64,000 bases of DNA from Ciceribacter thiooxidans. Its GTDB lineage: Bacteria; Pseudomonadota; Alphaproteobacteria; Rhizobiales; Rhizobiaceae. Shown in pieces: positions 44,503-54,883 of the stretch. The translations under genes were made by a program, and so were the position numbers. Below the pieces are notes generated by a model, which made no database searches, had not been told where the DNA came from, and saw nothing but the letters and a program-made list of their open reading frames with translations. Where the stretch lies: assembly GCF_014126615.1 (NCBI RefSeq), contig NZ_CP059896.1:2800501-2864500 (forward strand), read 5' to 3'. The first letter of the stretch is position 1, and every line of letters begins with the position of its first letter.

Positions 44503-45926
44503 TCACTGGAAGTCGAAGGCGGAAAGCCCGGTCACCATCTCGTCCAGGCCGAGCGGACGCGTCACCGGAGGCTCGGCGCGGGCGAGACAGCCCTGCCTCT
44601 CGCAGAGCCGGCACACCGTACCGACGGCAACCGGCGGCAAGCCGCCGGCGACCGCCTGCCCGTAGACCACTTCGTCGCGATAGGCGATGTCGCAGCCGAG
44701 CAGCAGCGCCGTGCGCCGCACCCGCTCGTTGAACCCCGCCTGCGGCCCGTCGAGAGTCCGCGAAACCGTCAGGAAGCCGGTGCCGTCGGGCATCTCCACG
44801 TGGTCGACGAGGACTTGCGCCGGCTGGGCGAAGGCGGCGTGAATATTGAGCTTCGGACAACCGCCGCCGAATTTCGCCTGCGGGAAGCCGTTCGCACCGG
44901 CCTTGCGGAAACGATGGCCGGCATTGTCGACCTCGAGCATGAAGAAGGGAATGCCTGCCGCACCGGGGCGCTGCAGCATCGTCAACCGGTTCGCCACCTG
45001 TTCGTAGGAGACGGAAAAGCGCGAGCGCAGGACGTCGACGTCATATCGGGCACGCTGGGCCGCCGAAAGAAAGGCGCCGTAGGGCATGACGAGCGCATGG
45101 GCGGCATAACGGGCAAGCTCGAAACGGCCGAGACGCTTCGCCTCGCCGGTCGAGAAGGAGAGCGCCTCAAGCTCGGCGAGAATCTCCTCGCCCAGAGCCA
45201 GCAGACAGACCTCCATGGCGATTTCCCGCAACTGGTCGAAAGGTGACAGACGCTCGGACAGGAAGAGACGCATCGAGTGCCGGTCGTAGCGCCGGCGCAA
45301 ATTGGGCATAGCGTGAATCGGCAGCGCCCGCACGACGATGCCGTGCTTCACCCGCAGCCAGTTCTTCAGCGCGACAGCGAGGTCATCGCCTGCCGAAAGA
45401 CCGAGCTCGGCGTGAAACGCCTCGGCCGTGTCCTCGATGCGGGCAAAGAAGTTCGGCCGTTTCTCGAAGGTCTCCCGCACCTCGTCGATCGGCAGCCGGG
45501 TACCGGAGAGCGACGTCGCGTGCCCCTCGCGAGCCAGAAGCTCGGCGAGGTCCGTCAGGCGACCCGCCTGCTCACGATAGGCCCGGTAGAGCTTGATCAC
45601 GCCGTTCGCGGCATTGGGTGCGGCCTCGGCCACCTCGATGAGCTCCTGGTCGCCCGGCACCTCGCCGGCAAGCAGGGGATCGCCAAAGACCTCGCGCAAC
45701 TGGCTCGCGGTACCGCCGGCCTCCCCTGCAGTTCATCGAGATCGACCTTGTAGACGGTGGCCAGTTTCAGCAGGAGCTGTACCGTCAGCGGGCGTTGGTT
45801 GCGCTCGATCAGGTTCAGGTAGGACGGCGAGATTTCCAGCGCCTCGGCCATGGCTGTCTGGGTCAGGCCCAGACCGTTGCGGATACGCCGGACCCTGGGG
45901 CCTGCGAAGATCTTGTGTTCCGCCAT
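44503..45926 (-). pseudogene. XRE/ImmA-type ScfR-like regulator next to aceA, frameshifted
   Basis: The minus strand from the ATG at 45926 gives a helix-turn-helix of the XRE type (RIRNGLGLTQTAMAEALEIS, then PSYLNLIERNQRPLT). After VDLDELQG the frame breaks near 45722-45727 (CCCC run). In the next frame the rest of the family continues: LREVFGDPLLAGEVPGDQEL, an ImmA/IrrE-like part, and the C-terminal ScfR domain with the cysteine pair VCRLCERQGC, to the stop at 44503. One added base would give a 474-residue protein, the usual size. Relatives (RamB, ScfR) control short-chain fatty acid and glyoxylate-cycle genes, fitting aceA next door. A sequencing error is likely; a real mutation would remove the regulator. 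Confidence 0.85.
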
Positions 45927-46016
45927 TTTACATACCTTTACAGAACGGCACCGACCTGACGCCTCGGAATACCTTTACTACTTTTACAATTTTACAGCGC
46001 TGCGTTGTCAAACGCA
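45926..46016. promoter_or_regulatory. TTTACA repeat array and palindrome, probable operator of the aceA regulator
   Basis: In the 237-base gap between the regulator and aceA, TTTAC(A) occurs at 45927, 45937, 45974, 45983 and 45991, and once reversed (TGTAAA) at 46081. A separate perfect repeat TGCGTT-GTCA-AACGCA is at 46001-46016. Repeat spacing of 8 to 10 bases suggests several regulator units on one face of the DNA. Likely site of self-control and of aceA control. Confidence 0.55.
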
Positions 46017-46163
46017 ATACATCCTAACCTCTTTCATCCCGTTGTTTTATCGAATTTTCTGGTCGTTTTTTGCGCCGCACTGTAAATATCGTCACATCAA
46101 GAGCGAGAAGCCGCGGATCAGAAAACCGGACTTCTTGAGCACCGGAGCAAAAGGGAGTTTGCT

Positions 46164-47453
<1,290 letters not shown>

Positions 47454-47460
47454 GGATCGC

Positions 47461-47578
47461 ACCCTCCCCTCGAGGGGGAGGGTCGGCACGCAAGTGCCGG
47501 GGTGGGGTGACCTTCGCAACCGCTAAAGGTTCACCCCACCCGCAGCTACGCTGCGACCTCCCCCCTCAAGGGGGAGGT
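47461..47578. repeat. RIME-like intergenic repeat with five hairpins
   Basis: A 118-base stretch made of nested inverted repeats: ACCCTCCCC...GGGAGGGT (47461-47483), CGGCAC-GCAA-GTGCCG, a long stem GGTGGGGTGA...TTCACCCCACC (about 47500-47540), CGCAGC-TAC-GCTGCG (47541-47555) and ACCTCCCCC...GGGGGAGGT (47556-47578). The outer hairpins resemble each other, so the whole is near-symmetric. This is the form of rhizobial intergenic mosaic elements, non-coding repeats spread through these genomes. It may stop or protect the aceA mRNA. Confidence 0.75.
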
Positions 47579-47613
47579 GCTTCAAGAACCCCACATATAA
47601 GAGGAGAAATGCA

Positions 47614-47859
47614 ATGACACCCCAGACCCGAGTCAAGGAACGCGCAGAAGAACAGGCATCGGCAATGACCGCCGATCAGCAGGCAATGATCCGCATGGTT
47701 GCGAACGACCTGCACCGCCTGAACCAGTCCGTCATGAAGGCCGTCGATGCCGGCGTATCCGTCGAGCTCGTCCGCTCTGCGCGCCATCACGGCGGCGACG
47801 GCAACTGGGGTGACCTGCTGATCCCGGTCATCGTAACTCAGGGGCGCAACGCCGCCTGA
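47614..47859 (+). CDS. Small conserved hypothetical protein downstream of aceA
   Basis: An 81-residue soluble protein with a helical first half (TRVKERAEEQASAMTADQQA, then MIRMVANDLHRLNQSVMKAV) and a glycine-rich end (RHHGGDGNWGDLLIPVIVTQ). The ATG at 47614 follows GAGGAG at good spacing. A similar small gene follows aceA in related rhizobia, so it seems to be conserved with it; no function is known. The RIME-like repeat separates the two genes. Confidence 0.75.
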   Translation: MTPQTRVKERAEEQASAMTADQQAMIRMVANDLHRLNQSVMKAVDAGVSVELVRSARHHGGDGNWGDLLIPVIVTQGRNAA

Positions 47860-47969
47860 CGAAACCCATCCCCAACCCGGCACCATCCATGAGTGCCGGA
47901 ACTTGCCCGCGCGAGGCCCCGGTGGAGGAAATCCGGGATCTGCGCGGGCTCATTTTTTCCGTGAACCGA

Positions 47970-50501
47970 TCAGGCCGCCGTGCGAGCCACCCGGTGCTCT
48001 TGAGAGCGACCGTCGATCCGAAACTGCCGAACAAGGCTCAGCAGCGCATCGGCCTCGGAGGCGAGCTGGCTGCTCGCCGCACTCGTCTCCTCGACCATGG
48101 CAGCATTCTGCTGGGTCATCTGGTCCATCTGGTTGACCGTATCATTGACCTCCGCAAGCGCCGCCGCCTGGTCCTGGCTGCCGCGGGCAATCACCTCGAC
48201 GTGCTGGCTGATGGACATGATCTGCTCGCCGATGCGCGTTAGGACCTCGCCCGTCTGCTGGACGAGACGCGAGCCGCCGCCCACTTCGGTGGCTGCGGTG
48301 TTGATCAGGTCCTTGATCTCCTTCGCCGCTGAGCCGGAGCGCTGGGCAAGCTCGCGCACTTCCTGCGCGACGACGGCAAAGCCCTTGCCGGCGTCTCCGG
48401 CGCGGGCGGCCTCGATACCGGCGTTGAGCGCGAGCAGGTTCGTCTGGAAGGCGATGTCCTCGATCACATCGATGATCTGCTCGATCTTCTGAGATGCGTT
48501 CTCGATCCGGCCCATGGCCGAAATCGCGTTGTTGACAACCTCCGCGGAGGCGTCGGCGCTGCCGCGGGTCGCAACCACGATTGCGTTGGCCTCGCGGGCC
48601 CTTTCAGCCGACGAGCGCACGGTCACGGTGATTTCCTCGACAGCGGCCGCCGTTTCCTCCAGAGAGGCTGCCTGTGCTTCCGTCCGGCGCGAGAGTTCGG
48701 CCGCGGACTGCGACATCTGCTGGCCATTGCCCTGGATCAGCGACACGTTGGTAATGATCGTCCCGATCGTGTCCTGGAGGCGGGTCAGCGAACGGTTGAA
48801 GTCGTTGCGCAGGTCCTCGAGCCGGCCGACGAAGGGTGTCTCGATCGTCGCCGAGATATCGCCGTCGGCGAGCCGCCCGAGGCCGGCGGCAAGCGCGTTG
48901 ACGGCGAATTCGATCTGCCGGTCGATTTCCTGCTTTTCGAGATCGTTGCGCTGCCGTTCGGCCTCCGCCGCGGCACGTTCCTGTTCGCTTTCCGCCTCGA
49001 TGCGGATCTTGGCGAGCGCATTCTCCTTGAAGACGCCGAGCGCACGGGCCATCTCGCCGATCTCGTCGGCGCGGGCGTCGCCGTTGACGCCGGCATCGAG
49101 GTCGCCGGCCGCCAGCCGCCGCATGGCCGCGGTGATTTGCGTGATCGGCCCCTTGAAGGTGACGACGAGTCCGATGCCGGCGAAGACCGCGATCAGCACG
49201 CCGAGCATCGTCGCCGTCGCCGAGATGCGGTTGGCCTTGTCACGTTCGGACCCCGCCACCTCGCGCTGCAAGGCGGCAAAGGCGGTGAGGTTGGACCAGA
49301 TCCCGTCGATATCGCTTGCGGCCGCCTTGAAGGATTCGGCTCGCTTCACGGAGAGCCCTACGAGGTCGCCGGCACGCTTGGCAATCGAGTCGACGAGCGG
49401 CAACAGCGCCGCCACCTTGTCGTGGGCATCCTTGGCGACGGCCGGATCCGAGGCAAACCTGTCGGCATCCGCACGCAGACCGTCGAGCGCGGTCTTCAGC
49501 CGCGAGAGGTTCTCTTCCTCAGGGGCTCCGAGGAAGCGCGAGGCGCGGGAATCCACCGTGTTGACCGCATCGGCGAGCTTCTGGGTCGCAGCAAGCAGCG
49601 CCGTCGCCTCGGCCATCGGCCGGTCGAGCGTACCGAAGACGCGCGTCGCCTCGCGCGATTTCACCGTCGAAGCGCCCTGCAGCTTGATGCCGGCCGGACG
49701 CAGGAGGTTGATCGCACGGTCGACGGTACCGATGGTTCCGTCGTTGACGACTCCGAGGTCGAGCTGTTTCTTAACCACTGCGACGCCGTCGGCGATTGCA
49801 TTACCGAGAGCGACCTGGTCAATCGGCAGGACACTGGTGATGTCCGCGCTCGCGGTCGCGAGGTCCCCGAACTCCTTCTTGAGCAGATCCATCTTCTCCT
49901 GCGGTGTCGTCAGCATGTTGTAATCGGTGACGATCTTGGAGATGAGGGCGGCGCCGCGGTTGAGCTTCTCCGCCTGACGCAGCAGGCCCTTGGCCTTCGA
50001 CTCGTCGGCGGCGAGCGTCTCACGCACGGTCGTCGCATATTTGATGAGTTCGCCGCGGGCTCTCATCAGGGCGGCGAGGTCACCTTCCAGTCCGGCGCGT
50101 AGCTTGACCTCGTCCTGATGCAGGCTCCAGAGGTTGGCCGCCTTGGCGCCGATCGCATCGGTTCCGGCGATCGCCGCATCCATCTCCGTCTGGCCTTCCA
50201 GCCCGGAAAGGCCGGCATGGGTATCCTTCAGCGCGGCCGACTGCGTTGCGATTTCTTCGTCGAGAGCGGCTCTGGTCTGTTCGTTCGTCTCCTGCAGGAA
50301 CGTCGTCATCGAGACGTAGACCTTCTTGAACCCGCTCAGCGTCTGCAGGACGGTGTTGGAGATGTCCATACGGCCCTGCAACATGTTCGACGCATAGAGG
50401 CCGGTGAGCCCCACCGCCGAAATGCTCACGACGAACGGAAAGATGAAGACGAGAACCTTGGTCTGGATCTTGAAACGCGCCAGCAGACGATCGACCAGCA
50501 T
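47970..50501 (-). CDS. Methyl-accepting chemotaxis protein with long helical sensor domain
   Basis: An 843-residue chemoreceptor. Two membrane helices (about 14-36 and 430-450) enclose a large, mainly helical periplasmic domain of about 390 residues, longer than usual and McpZ-like in layout. HAMP follows (about 452-505), then a second HAMP-like or coiled-coil part and the signalling domain with the tip [20 protein letters not shown]. No C-terminal CheR-binding pentapeptide is seen. It passes attractant or repellent signals to CheW/CheA. The ligand is unknown. ATG at 50501; no operon partner. Confidence 0.9.
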   Translation of the reverse strand: MLVDRLLARFKIQTKVLVFIFPFVVSISAVGLTGLYASNMLQGRMDISNTVLQTLSGFKKVYVSMTTFLQETNEQTRAALDEEIATQSAALKDTHAGLSGLEGQTEMDAAIAGTDAIGAKAANLWSLHQDEVKLRAGLEGDLAALMRARGELIKYATTVRETLAADESKAKGLLRQAEKLNRGAALISKIVTDYNMLTTPQEKMDLLKKEFGDLATASADITSVLPIDQVALGNAIADGVAVVKKQLDLGVVNDGTIGTVDRAINLLRPAGIKLQGASTVKSREATRVFGTLDRPMAEATALLAATQKLADAVNTVDSRASRFLGAPEEENLSRLKTALDGLRADADRFASDPAVAKDAHDKVAALLPLVDSIAKRAGDLVGLSVKRAESFKAAASDIDGIWSNLTAFAALQREVAGSERDKANRISATATMLGVLIAVFAGIGLVVTFKGPITQITAAMRRLAAGDLDAGVNGDARADEIGEMARALGVFKENALAKIRIEAESEQERAAAEAERQRNDLEKQEIDRQIEFAVNALAAGLGRLADGDISATIETPFVGRLEDLRNDFNRSLTRLQDTIGTIITNVSLIQGNGQQMSQSAAELSRRTEAQAASLEETAAAVEEITVTVRSSAERAREANAIVVATRGSADASAEVVNNAISAMGRIENASQKIEQIIDVIEDIAFQTNLLALNAGIEAARAGDAGKGFAVVAQEVRELAQRSGSAAKEIKDLINTAATEVGGGSRLVQQTGEVLTRIGEQIMSISQHVEVIARGSQDQAAALAEVNDTVNQMDQMTQQNAAMVEETSAASSQLASEADALLSLVRQFRIDGRSQEHRVARTAA

Positions 50502-50656
50502 CAGCTTACCCCCATGAGTTGCCGTGTTCGATCACAAGGACCGAACCTGACGTTTGCCCCTGAAATGCTTCTCTCATGAGGGGCTGAAGAAATTCTGAAC
50601 GGGATGCTACTAAAGTAAGGGGACAGACAGGTCCGGGGACTGCCCGACCACGGAAA

Positions 50657-51526
50657 TCAGGCCAGCGGACGCTTCCCGCAGAAGAGCTCCTCATGCGCCT
50701 TCAGGAGTTTCGAAAGGCGATCTGCGACCGTCCGAATCTCCCGCCGATGGCGGTCGTCGTTGTTCATCACGATCCACTGGCGGTGGCGCAGGTCGGCGAT
50801 CTCCGGCCCGGCCCGTTCGAGCTTCGACTCGAGATCGCCGACGAAGCACGGCAGGACCGCAATTCCCGCGCCGGCAAGCGCAAGGTCGCGCAGCGAGCGG
50901 GGGCGATTGACCGTCACGACGATGTTTTCGGCCTTGTTCTCATGCGGCCAACGCAGGTAGGCGGAGATCGCGTTTTCGGTGTCGACCGCCAGCCAGCGGC
51001 CCGGTCCGTGGTCTGCGGTGTTGCGCGCCCGGTAAGGGGCGTAAGCGGTGGTGCCGGCCGGGATCTTTGCGAGGTTCAACTCCTCGGGTTCGAAGGCGCG
51101 GATGCCAATGTCGCACTCGCGGTGAGCCAGAGCCGCCCGCTGCTCGGCGATGTGGAGATCGATACGGAACGGATCGCGCTCGGTAAGCAGCGCCGGAAAA
51201 TTCTCGCTGACGAGCCATGCGATCCAGGTGCCGGCAGCCAGCCTGACCAGGGCCGGAGCGGCGGCTTCTTCGCGCCACGCTTCTATGCGACGGGCCGCCG
51301 CCTCCATGTCGCTCAATTGCTCCAGCAGTTGCCGCCCGTCGCCGGTAAGGGCATAGCCGCTCTGGCTGCGCACGAAGAGCGGACGGCCGATCCGGCGCTC
51401 GAACTCGATCATCCGCCGGCCGATGGTTGCCGGGCTCAAGCCGGTCTCACTGGCCGCACCGGAAAGGCCGCCGTGCCGGGCAACGAGCAGGAAAATCTGG
51501 TAGGCGTCCCAGGATGCATTTTTCAT
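50657..51526 (-). CDS. LysR-family transcriptional regulator
   Basis: A 289-residue regulator. The winged helix-turn-helix at the N-terminus reads YQIFLLVARHGGLSGAASET with GLSPATIGRRMIEFERRIGR, and the effector-binding half includes HRECDIGIRAFEPEELNLAK and LALAGAGIAVLPCFVGDLE. It is divergent from the small gene at 51618. The palindrome TTTCATGGATGAAA covers its own start codon, which suggests autorepression. The inducer is unknown; no adjacent pathway gene points to one. Confidence 0.9.
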   Translation of the reverse strand: MKNASWDAYQIFLLVARHGGLSGAASETGLSPATIGRRMIEFERRIGRPLFVRSQSGYALTGDGRQLLEQLSDMEAAARRIEAWREEAAAPALVRLAAGTWIAWLVSENFPALLTERDPFRIDLHIAEQRAALAHRECDIGIRAFEPEELNLAKIPAGTTAYAPYRARNTADHGPGRWLAVDTENAISAYLRWPHENKAENIVVTVNRPRSLRDLALAGAGIAVLPCFVGDLESKLERAGPEIADLRHRQWIVMNNDDRHRREIRTVADRLSKLLKAHEELFCGKRPLA

Positions 51527-51602
51527 GGATGAAAAACGTAATGCATTCTCGTCGGTTTATGAAGCAAATTTGGCGCTATAGATAAGTGGATGTGTTTCAT
51601 CC
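51521..51602. promoter_or_regulatory. Paired TTTCAT/ATGAAA repeats between LysR and its divergent gene
   Basis: TTTCAT-GG-ATGAAA (51521-51534) spans the LysR start codon. GGATG-TGTTT-CATCC (51588-51602) lies just before the ribosome site of the plus-strand gene. The shared TTTCATC element and the positions suggest sites of the LysR protein or of another regulator. Confidence 0.45.
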
Positions 51603-51617
51603 AGAGGAGATACATCC

Positions 51618-51980
51618 ATGTACGAATTCGCAGGATTGCTGCTCGCCCGCCTGGTTTCGTCCCATACCGCCGCGCGGCGGCCGACGCTCGCAGAGGAAGA
51701 TGCCTTTTACGCGCACTACGGCGAGGCTCCGTGGCAAAGGGCTCGCAAGATCTTCGCCCGGTGGTCCGGCCGGGCGAAGACAGCCGCCGCGGACGGGGAG
51801 GAAGAAGCCGCCTCGTCCGGAGGCAGCGTGGTGGCAATGCCCTGTCGCCTACAGGGCGAGTACGGCGAAGGCCATCAGAATGCAGCAGGCGGCAAAGCCG
51901 AGGGCGGCCGTGCGCCGAAGAAGAACGCGGCGGTCGTCCTGCGCCCTGGCAATGGCGATTGCGCGTGCTCTGCGATTTGA
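51618..51980 (+). CDS. Hypothetical protein divergent from LysR
   Basis: A 120-residue reading frame with a strong GAGGAG ribosome site and an ATG at 51618. The first 50 residues look like a true protein: MYEFAGLLLARLVSSHTAAR, then the acidic run EEDAFYAHYGEAPWQRARK. The second half is Gly/Ala/Lys-rich with low-complexity composition and overlaps a candidate gene on the other strand at 51849-51989, so the C-terminal part is doubtful. No family is recognised. Its position across from a LysR gene makes it a likely target of that regulator. Confidence 0.5.
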   Translation: MYEFAGLLLARLVSSHTAARRPTLAEEDAFYAHYGEAPWQRARKIFARWSGRAKTAAADGEEEAASSGGSVVAMPCRLQGEYGEGHQNAAGGKAEGGRAPKKNAAVVLRPGNGDCACSAI

Positions 51981-51989
51981 CTGTCTCAT
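51849..51989 (-). CDS. Candidate 46-residue membrane peptide
   Basis: A minus-strand frame from the ATG at 51989 gives an Arg-rich cytoplasmic start (MRQSNRRARAIAIARAQDD) and one hydrophobic helix (ALGFAACCILMAFAVLAL) to the stop. The charge pattern is that of a real single-helix membrane protein, and a purine-rich stretch lies upstream (GTGGGG). It overlaps the end of the plus-strand frame at 51618-51980; only one of the two is likely fully real. Low confidence. Confidence 0.4.
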   Translation of the reverse strand: MRQSNRRARAIAIARAQDDRRVLLRRTAALGFAACCILMAFAVLAL

Positions 51990-52130
51990 CACTGCTACCC
52001 CACGAATACTGTTGAGCAACCTAGTTCACGGTTGTCGCGGTTCGCCACCCGACAAGATGTCGCAACGACGATCGTCGTATCCCGTCGGACGAGCATGCGC
52101 CCGCCCCGTTAACAAGTGCTGAAAAGCGTA

Positions 52131-53330
52131 TCACACGCTCTCGCCGGCGGCATGGCCGGAGGCCCAGGCCCACTGGAAATTATAGCCGCCGAGCCAGCCG
52201 GTGACATCGACACATTCGCCGACGAAATAGAGGCCCGGCACACGCTTCGCCATCATCGTCTTCGAGTCGAGCTCCGCCGTATCGATGCCGCCGAGGGTCA
52301 CTTCCGCCGTGCGATAACCTTCAGAGCCAGCCGGTTTGATCGCCCAGCCATGGAGGAATGCGGCAAGCGCCTCCAGCGCCTTGTCCGACAGATCGGCGAG
52401 CGGCCTGTCGACGGCAAACCGTTCGACGACATATTGCGCAAGCCGTTTCGGCAAATGCCGGGCGAGTACGGTCTGTACCGCCTGCCGACCGTTTTCGCGC
52501 TTCGCCGTTTTCAGCAGCGCGGCAAAATCAACATCCGGTTCGAGTGACAACGTGATCTCGTCACCTTCGCGCCAATAGCTCGAAATCTGCAGGATCGCCG
52601 GCCCGCTCAATCCTCTGTGGGTGAAAAGCAGCGCCTCACGGAACGCCGTCTTGCCGTGCCGTATCTCGGCATCGACGGAAACGCCGGCGAGCGGCGCAAG
52701 CTCGGCAAGTAGCGCCGGATCGAGCGTGAGCGGCACGAGGCCGGGGCGCGTCTCGGTCACCTTGAGGTCGAAGTCGGCGGCGACACGATAGGCGAAGCCG
52801 GTCGCGCCCATCTTCGGGATCGACTTGCCACCCGTCGCGATCACCACGGAAGCGGCGCGGATTTCTCCGACCGTCGTTTGCAGCCGAAAGCCACCCTCGC
52901 CCTTTTCAACCGCGGAAATCTCGACGCCGAGCTGCAGTTCCACACCCGCCGCCCGCATCTCGTCGAGCAGCATACGGATGATGTCCTTGGCGCTGTCGTC
53001 GCAAAAGAGCTGGCCGAGCGTCTTCTCGTGCCAGGCGATCCCGTGGCGGTCGACCATGGCGATGAAATCAGTGGGCGCGAAGCGGGCGAGTGCGGACTTG
53101 GCGAAATGCGGGTTTGCCGAAAGGAAGTTCTTCGGCCCAGCATGGATGTTGGTGAAGTTGCAGCGCCCGCCGCCCGAAATGCGAATCTTCTCCCCCGGCG
53201 CGTGCGCGTGGTCGAGCAGCAGCATCCGCCGGCCGCGCTTGCCGGCGACGAGCGCGCACATCATGCCTGCGGCACCCGCCCCTATGACAGCAACATCAAA
53301 TATACGCGCCAAGTCCCGGCCCTCTGACAA
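52131..53330 (-). CDS. HI0933/BaiN-family FAD-dependent oxidoreductase
   Basis: A 399-residue flavoprotein. The N-terminal dinucleotide fold is VAVIGAGAAGMMCALVAGKR; the family motifs RISGGGRCNFTN and ASVVIATGGKSIPKMG, and the C-terminal GLYFVGECVDVTGWLGGYNF with WAWASGHAAG are all present. Members of this family are poorly known NAD(P)/FAD oxidoreductases (HI0933, YhiN, BaiN). The start is a TTG at 53330 or TTG at 53312; both lack an ideal ribosome site. It lies alone between the LysR region and puuA and is read in the opposite direction to puuA. Confidence 0.88.
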   Translation of the reverse strand: MSEGRDLARIFDVAVIGAGAAGMMCALVAGKRGRRMLLLDHAHAPGEKIRISGGGRCNFTNIHAGPKNFLSANPHFAKSALARFAPTDFIAMVDRHGIAWHEKTLGQLFCDDSAKDIIRMLLDEMRAAGVELQLGVEISAVEKGEGGFRLQTTVGEIRAASVVIATGGKSIPKMGATGFAYRVAADFDLKVTETRPGLVPLTLDPALLAELAPLAGVSVDAEIRHGKTAFREALLFTHRGLSGPAILQISSYWREGDEITLSLEPDVDFAALLKTAKRENGRQAVQTVLARHLPKRLAQYVVERFAVDRPLADLSDKALEALAAFLHGWAIKPAGSEGYRTAEVTLGGIDTAELDSKTMMAKRVPGLYFVGECVDVTGWLGGYNFQWAWASGHAAGESV

Positions 53331-53438
53331 AGAAGACCTGTGTTTTCGATCGGCGCCGCAAAGTCAACGTGGTTTCCCCCCTCGCCAATTTACGAAGTCC
53401 GGTTATGATGGCGCCATCAACAACCAAACCGGTGAGAC

Positions 53439-54875
53439 ATGCCTGCAAAGAAAACAATGCTCAGACCCCACGGCGCGGCATCAAAAAAGGCAAGCATTCC
53501 TCCGGACATCCAGTCGACCCGCGGCGTAAAGACGTGGAAGGATGCCACCGCATGGCTTCGCGCGCGCGGCATCGAGGACATCGAATGCATCACGCCGGAC
53601 CTCGCCGGCGTTCCGCGCGGCAAGATGATGCCGACCTCGAAGTTCACGGGCGACACGTCGCTCGCGCTGCCTTCGGCGCTCTACCGCCACACGATCTCCG
53701 GCGAATACCCGGAAGAGAGCGGCCAGTTCCGCTACGAGCCGCGCGACAGCGACCTGAAGCTCGTGCCCGACCTTTCGACACTTTCCGTCGTGCCATGGGA
53801 GACCGACCCGACCGCGCAGGTGATCTGCGACGTCGTCGGCTCGAACGGCGAGCAGGTCTCCTATACGCCGCGCAACGTGCTGAAGAACGTCATGCGGCTC
53901 TACGAGGAGAAGGGCTGGCGACCGGTCGTCGCACCGGAAATCGAGTTCTACCTCGTCGCCATGAACGACGACCCCGACTATCCGCTGCATCCGCCGAAAG
54001 GTCGGTCGGGCCGGTCGATCCTCGGCGGTCAGGGCTATTCGATCGCCGGCATCAACGAGTTCGACGAGCTGATCGATGACATCTACCACTTCTCCGAAAA
54101 GCAGGGGCTGGAGATAGACACCCTCATTCACGAGGAGGGGCCGGCCCAGCTCGAGATCAACCTGCGCCACGGCGATCCGATCGAGCTCGCCGACCAGGTC
54201 TTCCTGTTCAAGCGGACGATCCGCGAGGCGGCGCTGAAGCACGGCATCTACGCGACCTTCATGGCCAAGCCGATGCAGGGCCAGCCGGGTTCGGCCATGC
54301 ACATCCACCAGTCCGTCGTGGACAAGGAGACCGGCAAGAACATCTTCTCCAATCCGGACGGGTCGGCGTCGAAGGAATTCTTCCATTTCATCGGCGGCAT
54401 GCAGGCCTTCGTGCCGAAGGCGCTGGTCATGATGGCGCCCTATGTGAACTCCTATCGTCGTCTGACGCCGGACATGTCGGCGCCCGTCAACAATGCCTGG
54501 GGCTACGACAACCGCACTACTGCCTTCCGCGTGCCGGTGTCGAACGCCGCCGCCCGCCGGGTCGAAAACCGCCTGCCGAGCTCGGACGCCAACCCGTACC
54601 TCGCGCTCGCCGCCTCGCTCGCCGCCGGCTATCTCGGCATCGTCAGGGGCGCGGATCCGACGGAAGCCTCCGAAGGCACCGCCAACGAAGGTTCGGTCGA
54701 GCTGCCGCGCGGGTTGCTCGAGGCCGTATCGGTGATGGAAGCCGAACCGGCGCTGGCCGAGGTGCTCGGCGAGGAGTTCATCGGGCTCTATGCCGGCGTG
54801 AAGCGCGGCGAGTTCGAGACCTTCATGCAGGTGATCAGCCCGTGGGAACGTGAATTCCTGCTGCTGAACGTGTGA
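53439..54875 (+). CDS. puuA: Glutamine synthetase-family protein, probable gamma-glutamylputrescine synthetase
   Basis: A 478-residue ligase of the glutamine synthetase fold. The metal and ATP motifs are clear: VVAPEIEFYLV, EEGPAQLEINLRHGDP, GQPGSAMHIHQSV and the RVENRLPSSDANPYLALA region. The N-terminal part (GIEDIECITPDLAGVPRGK) is of the PuuA type rather than GlnA. Next to it, puuB encodes the matching oxidase. PuuA joins glutamate to putrescine with ATP, opening putrescine breakdown. The ATG at 53439 follows GGTGAG. Another polyamine could be the substrate. Confidence 0.85.
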   Translation: MPAKKTMLRPHGAASKKASIPPDIQSTRGVKTWKDATAWLRARGIEDIECITPDLAGVPRGKMMPTSKFTGDTSLALPSALYRHTISGEYPEESGQFRYEPRDSDLKLVPDLSTLSVVPWETDPTAQVICDVVGSNGEQVSYTPRNVLKNVMRLYEEKGWRPVVAPEIEFYLVAMNDDPDYPLHPPKGRSGRSILGGQGYSIAGINEFDELIDDIYHFSEKQGLEIDTLIHEEGPAQLEINLRHGDPIELADQVFLFKRTIREAALKHGIYATFMAKPMQGQPGSAMHIHQSVVDKETGKNIFSNPDGSASKEFFHFIGGMQAFVPKALVMMAPYVNSYRRLTPDMSAPVNNAWGYDNRTTAFRVPVSNAAARRVENRLPSSDANPYLALAASLAAGYLGIVRGADPTEASEGTANEGSVELPRGLLEAVSVMEAEPALAEVLGEEFIGLYAGVKRGEFETFMQVISPWEREFLLLNV

Positions 54876-54883
54876 GGGCGCCC

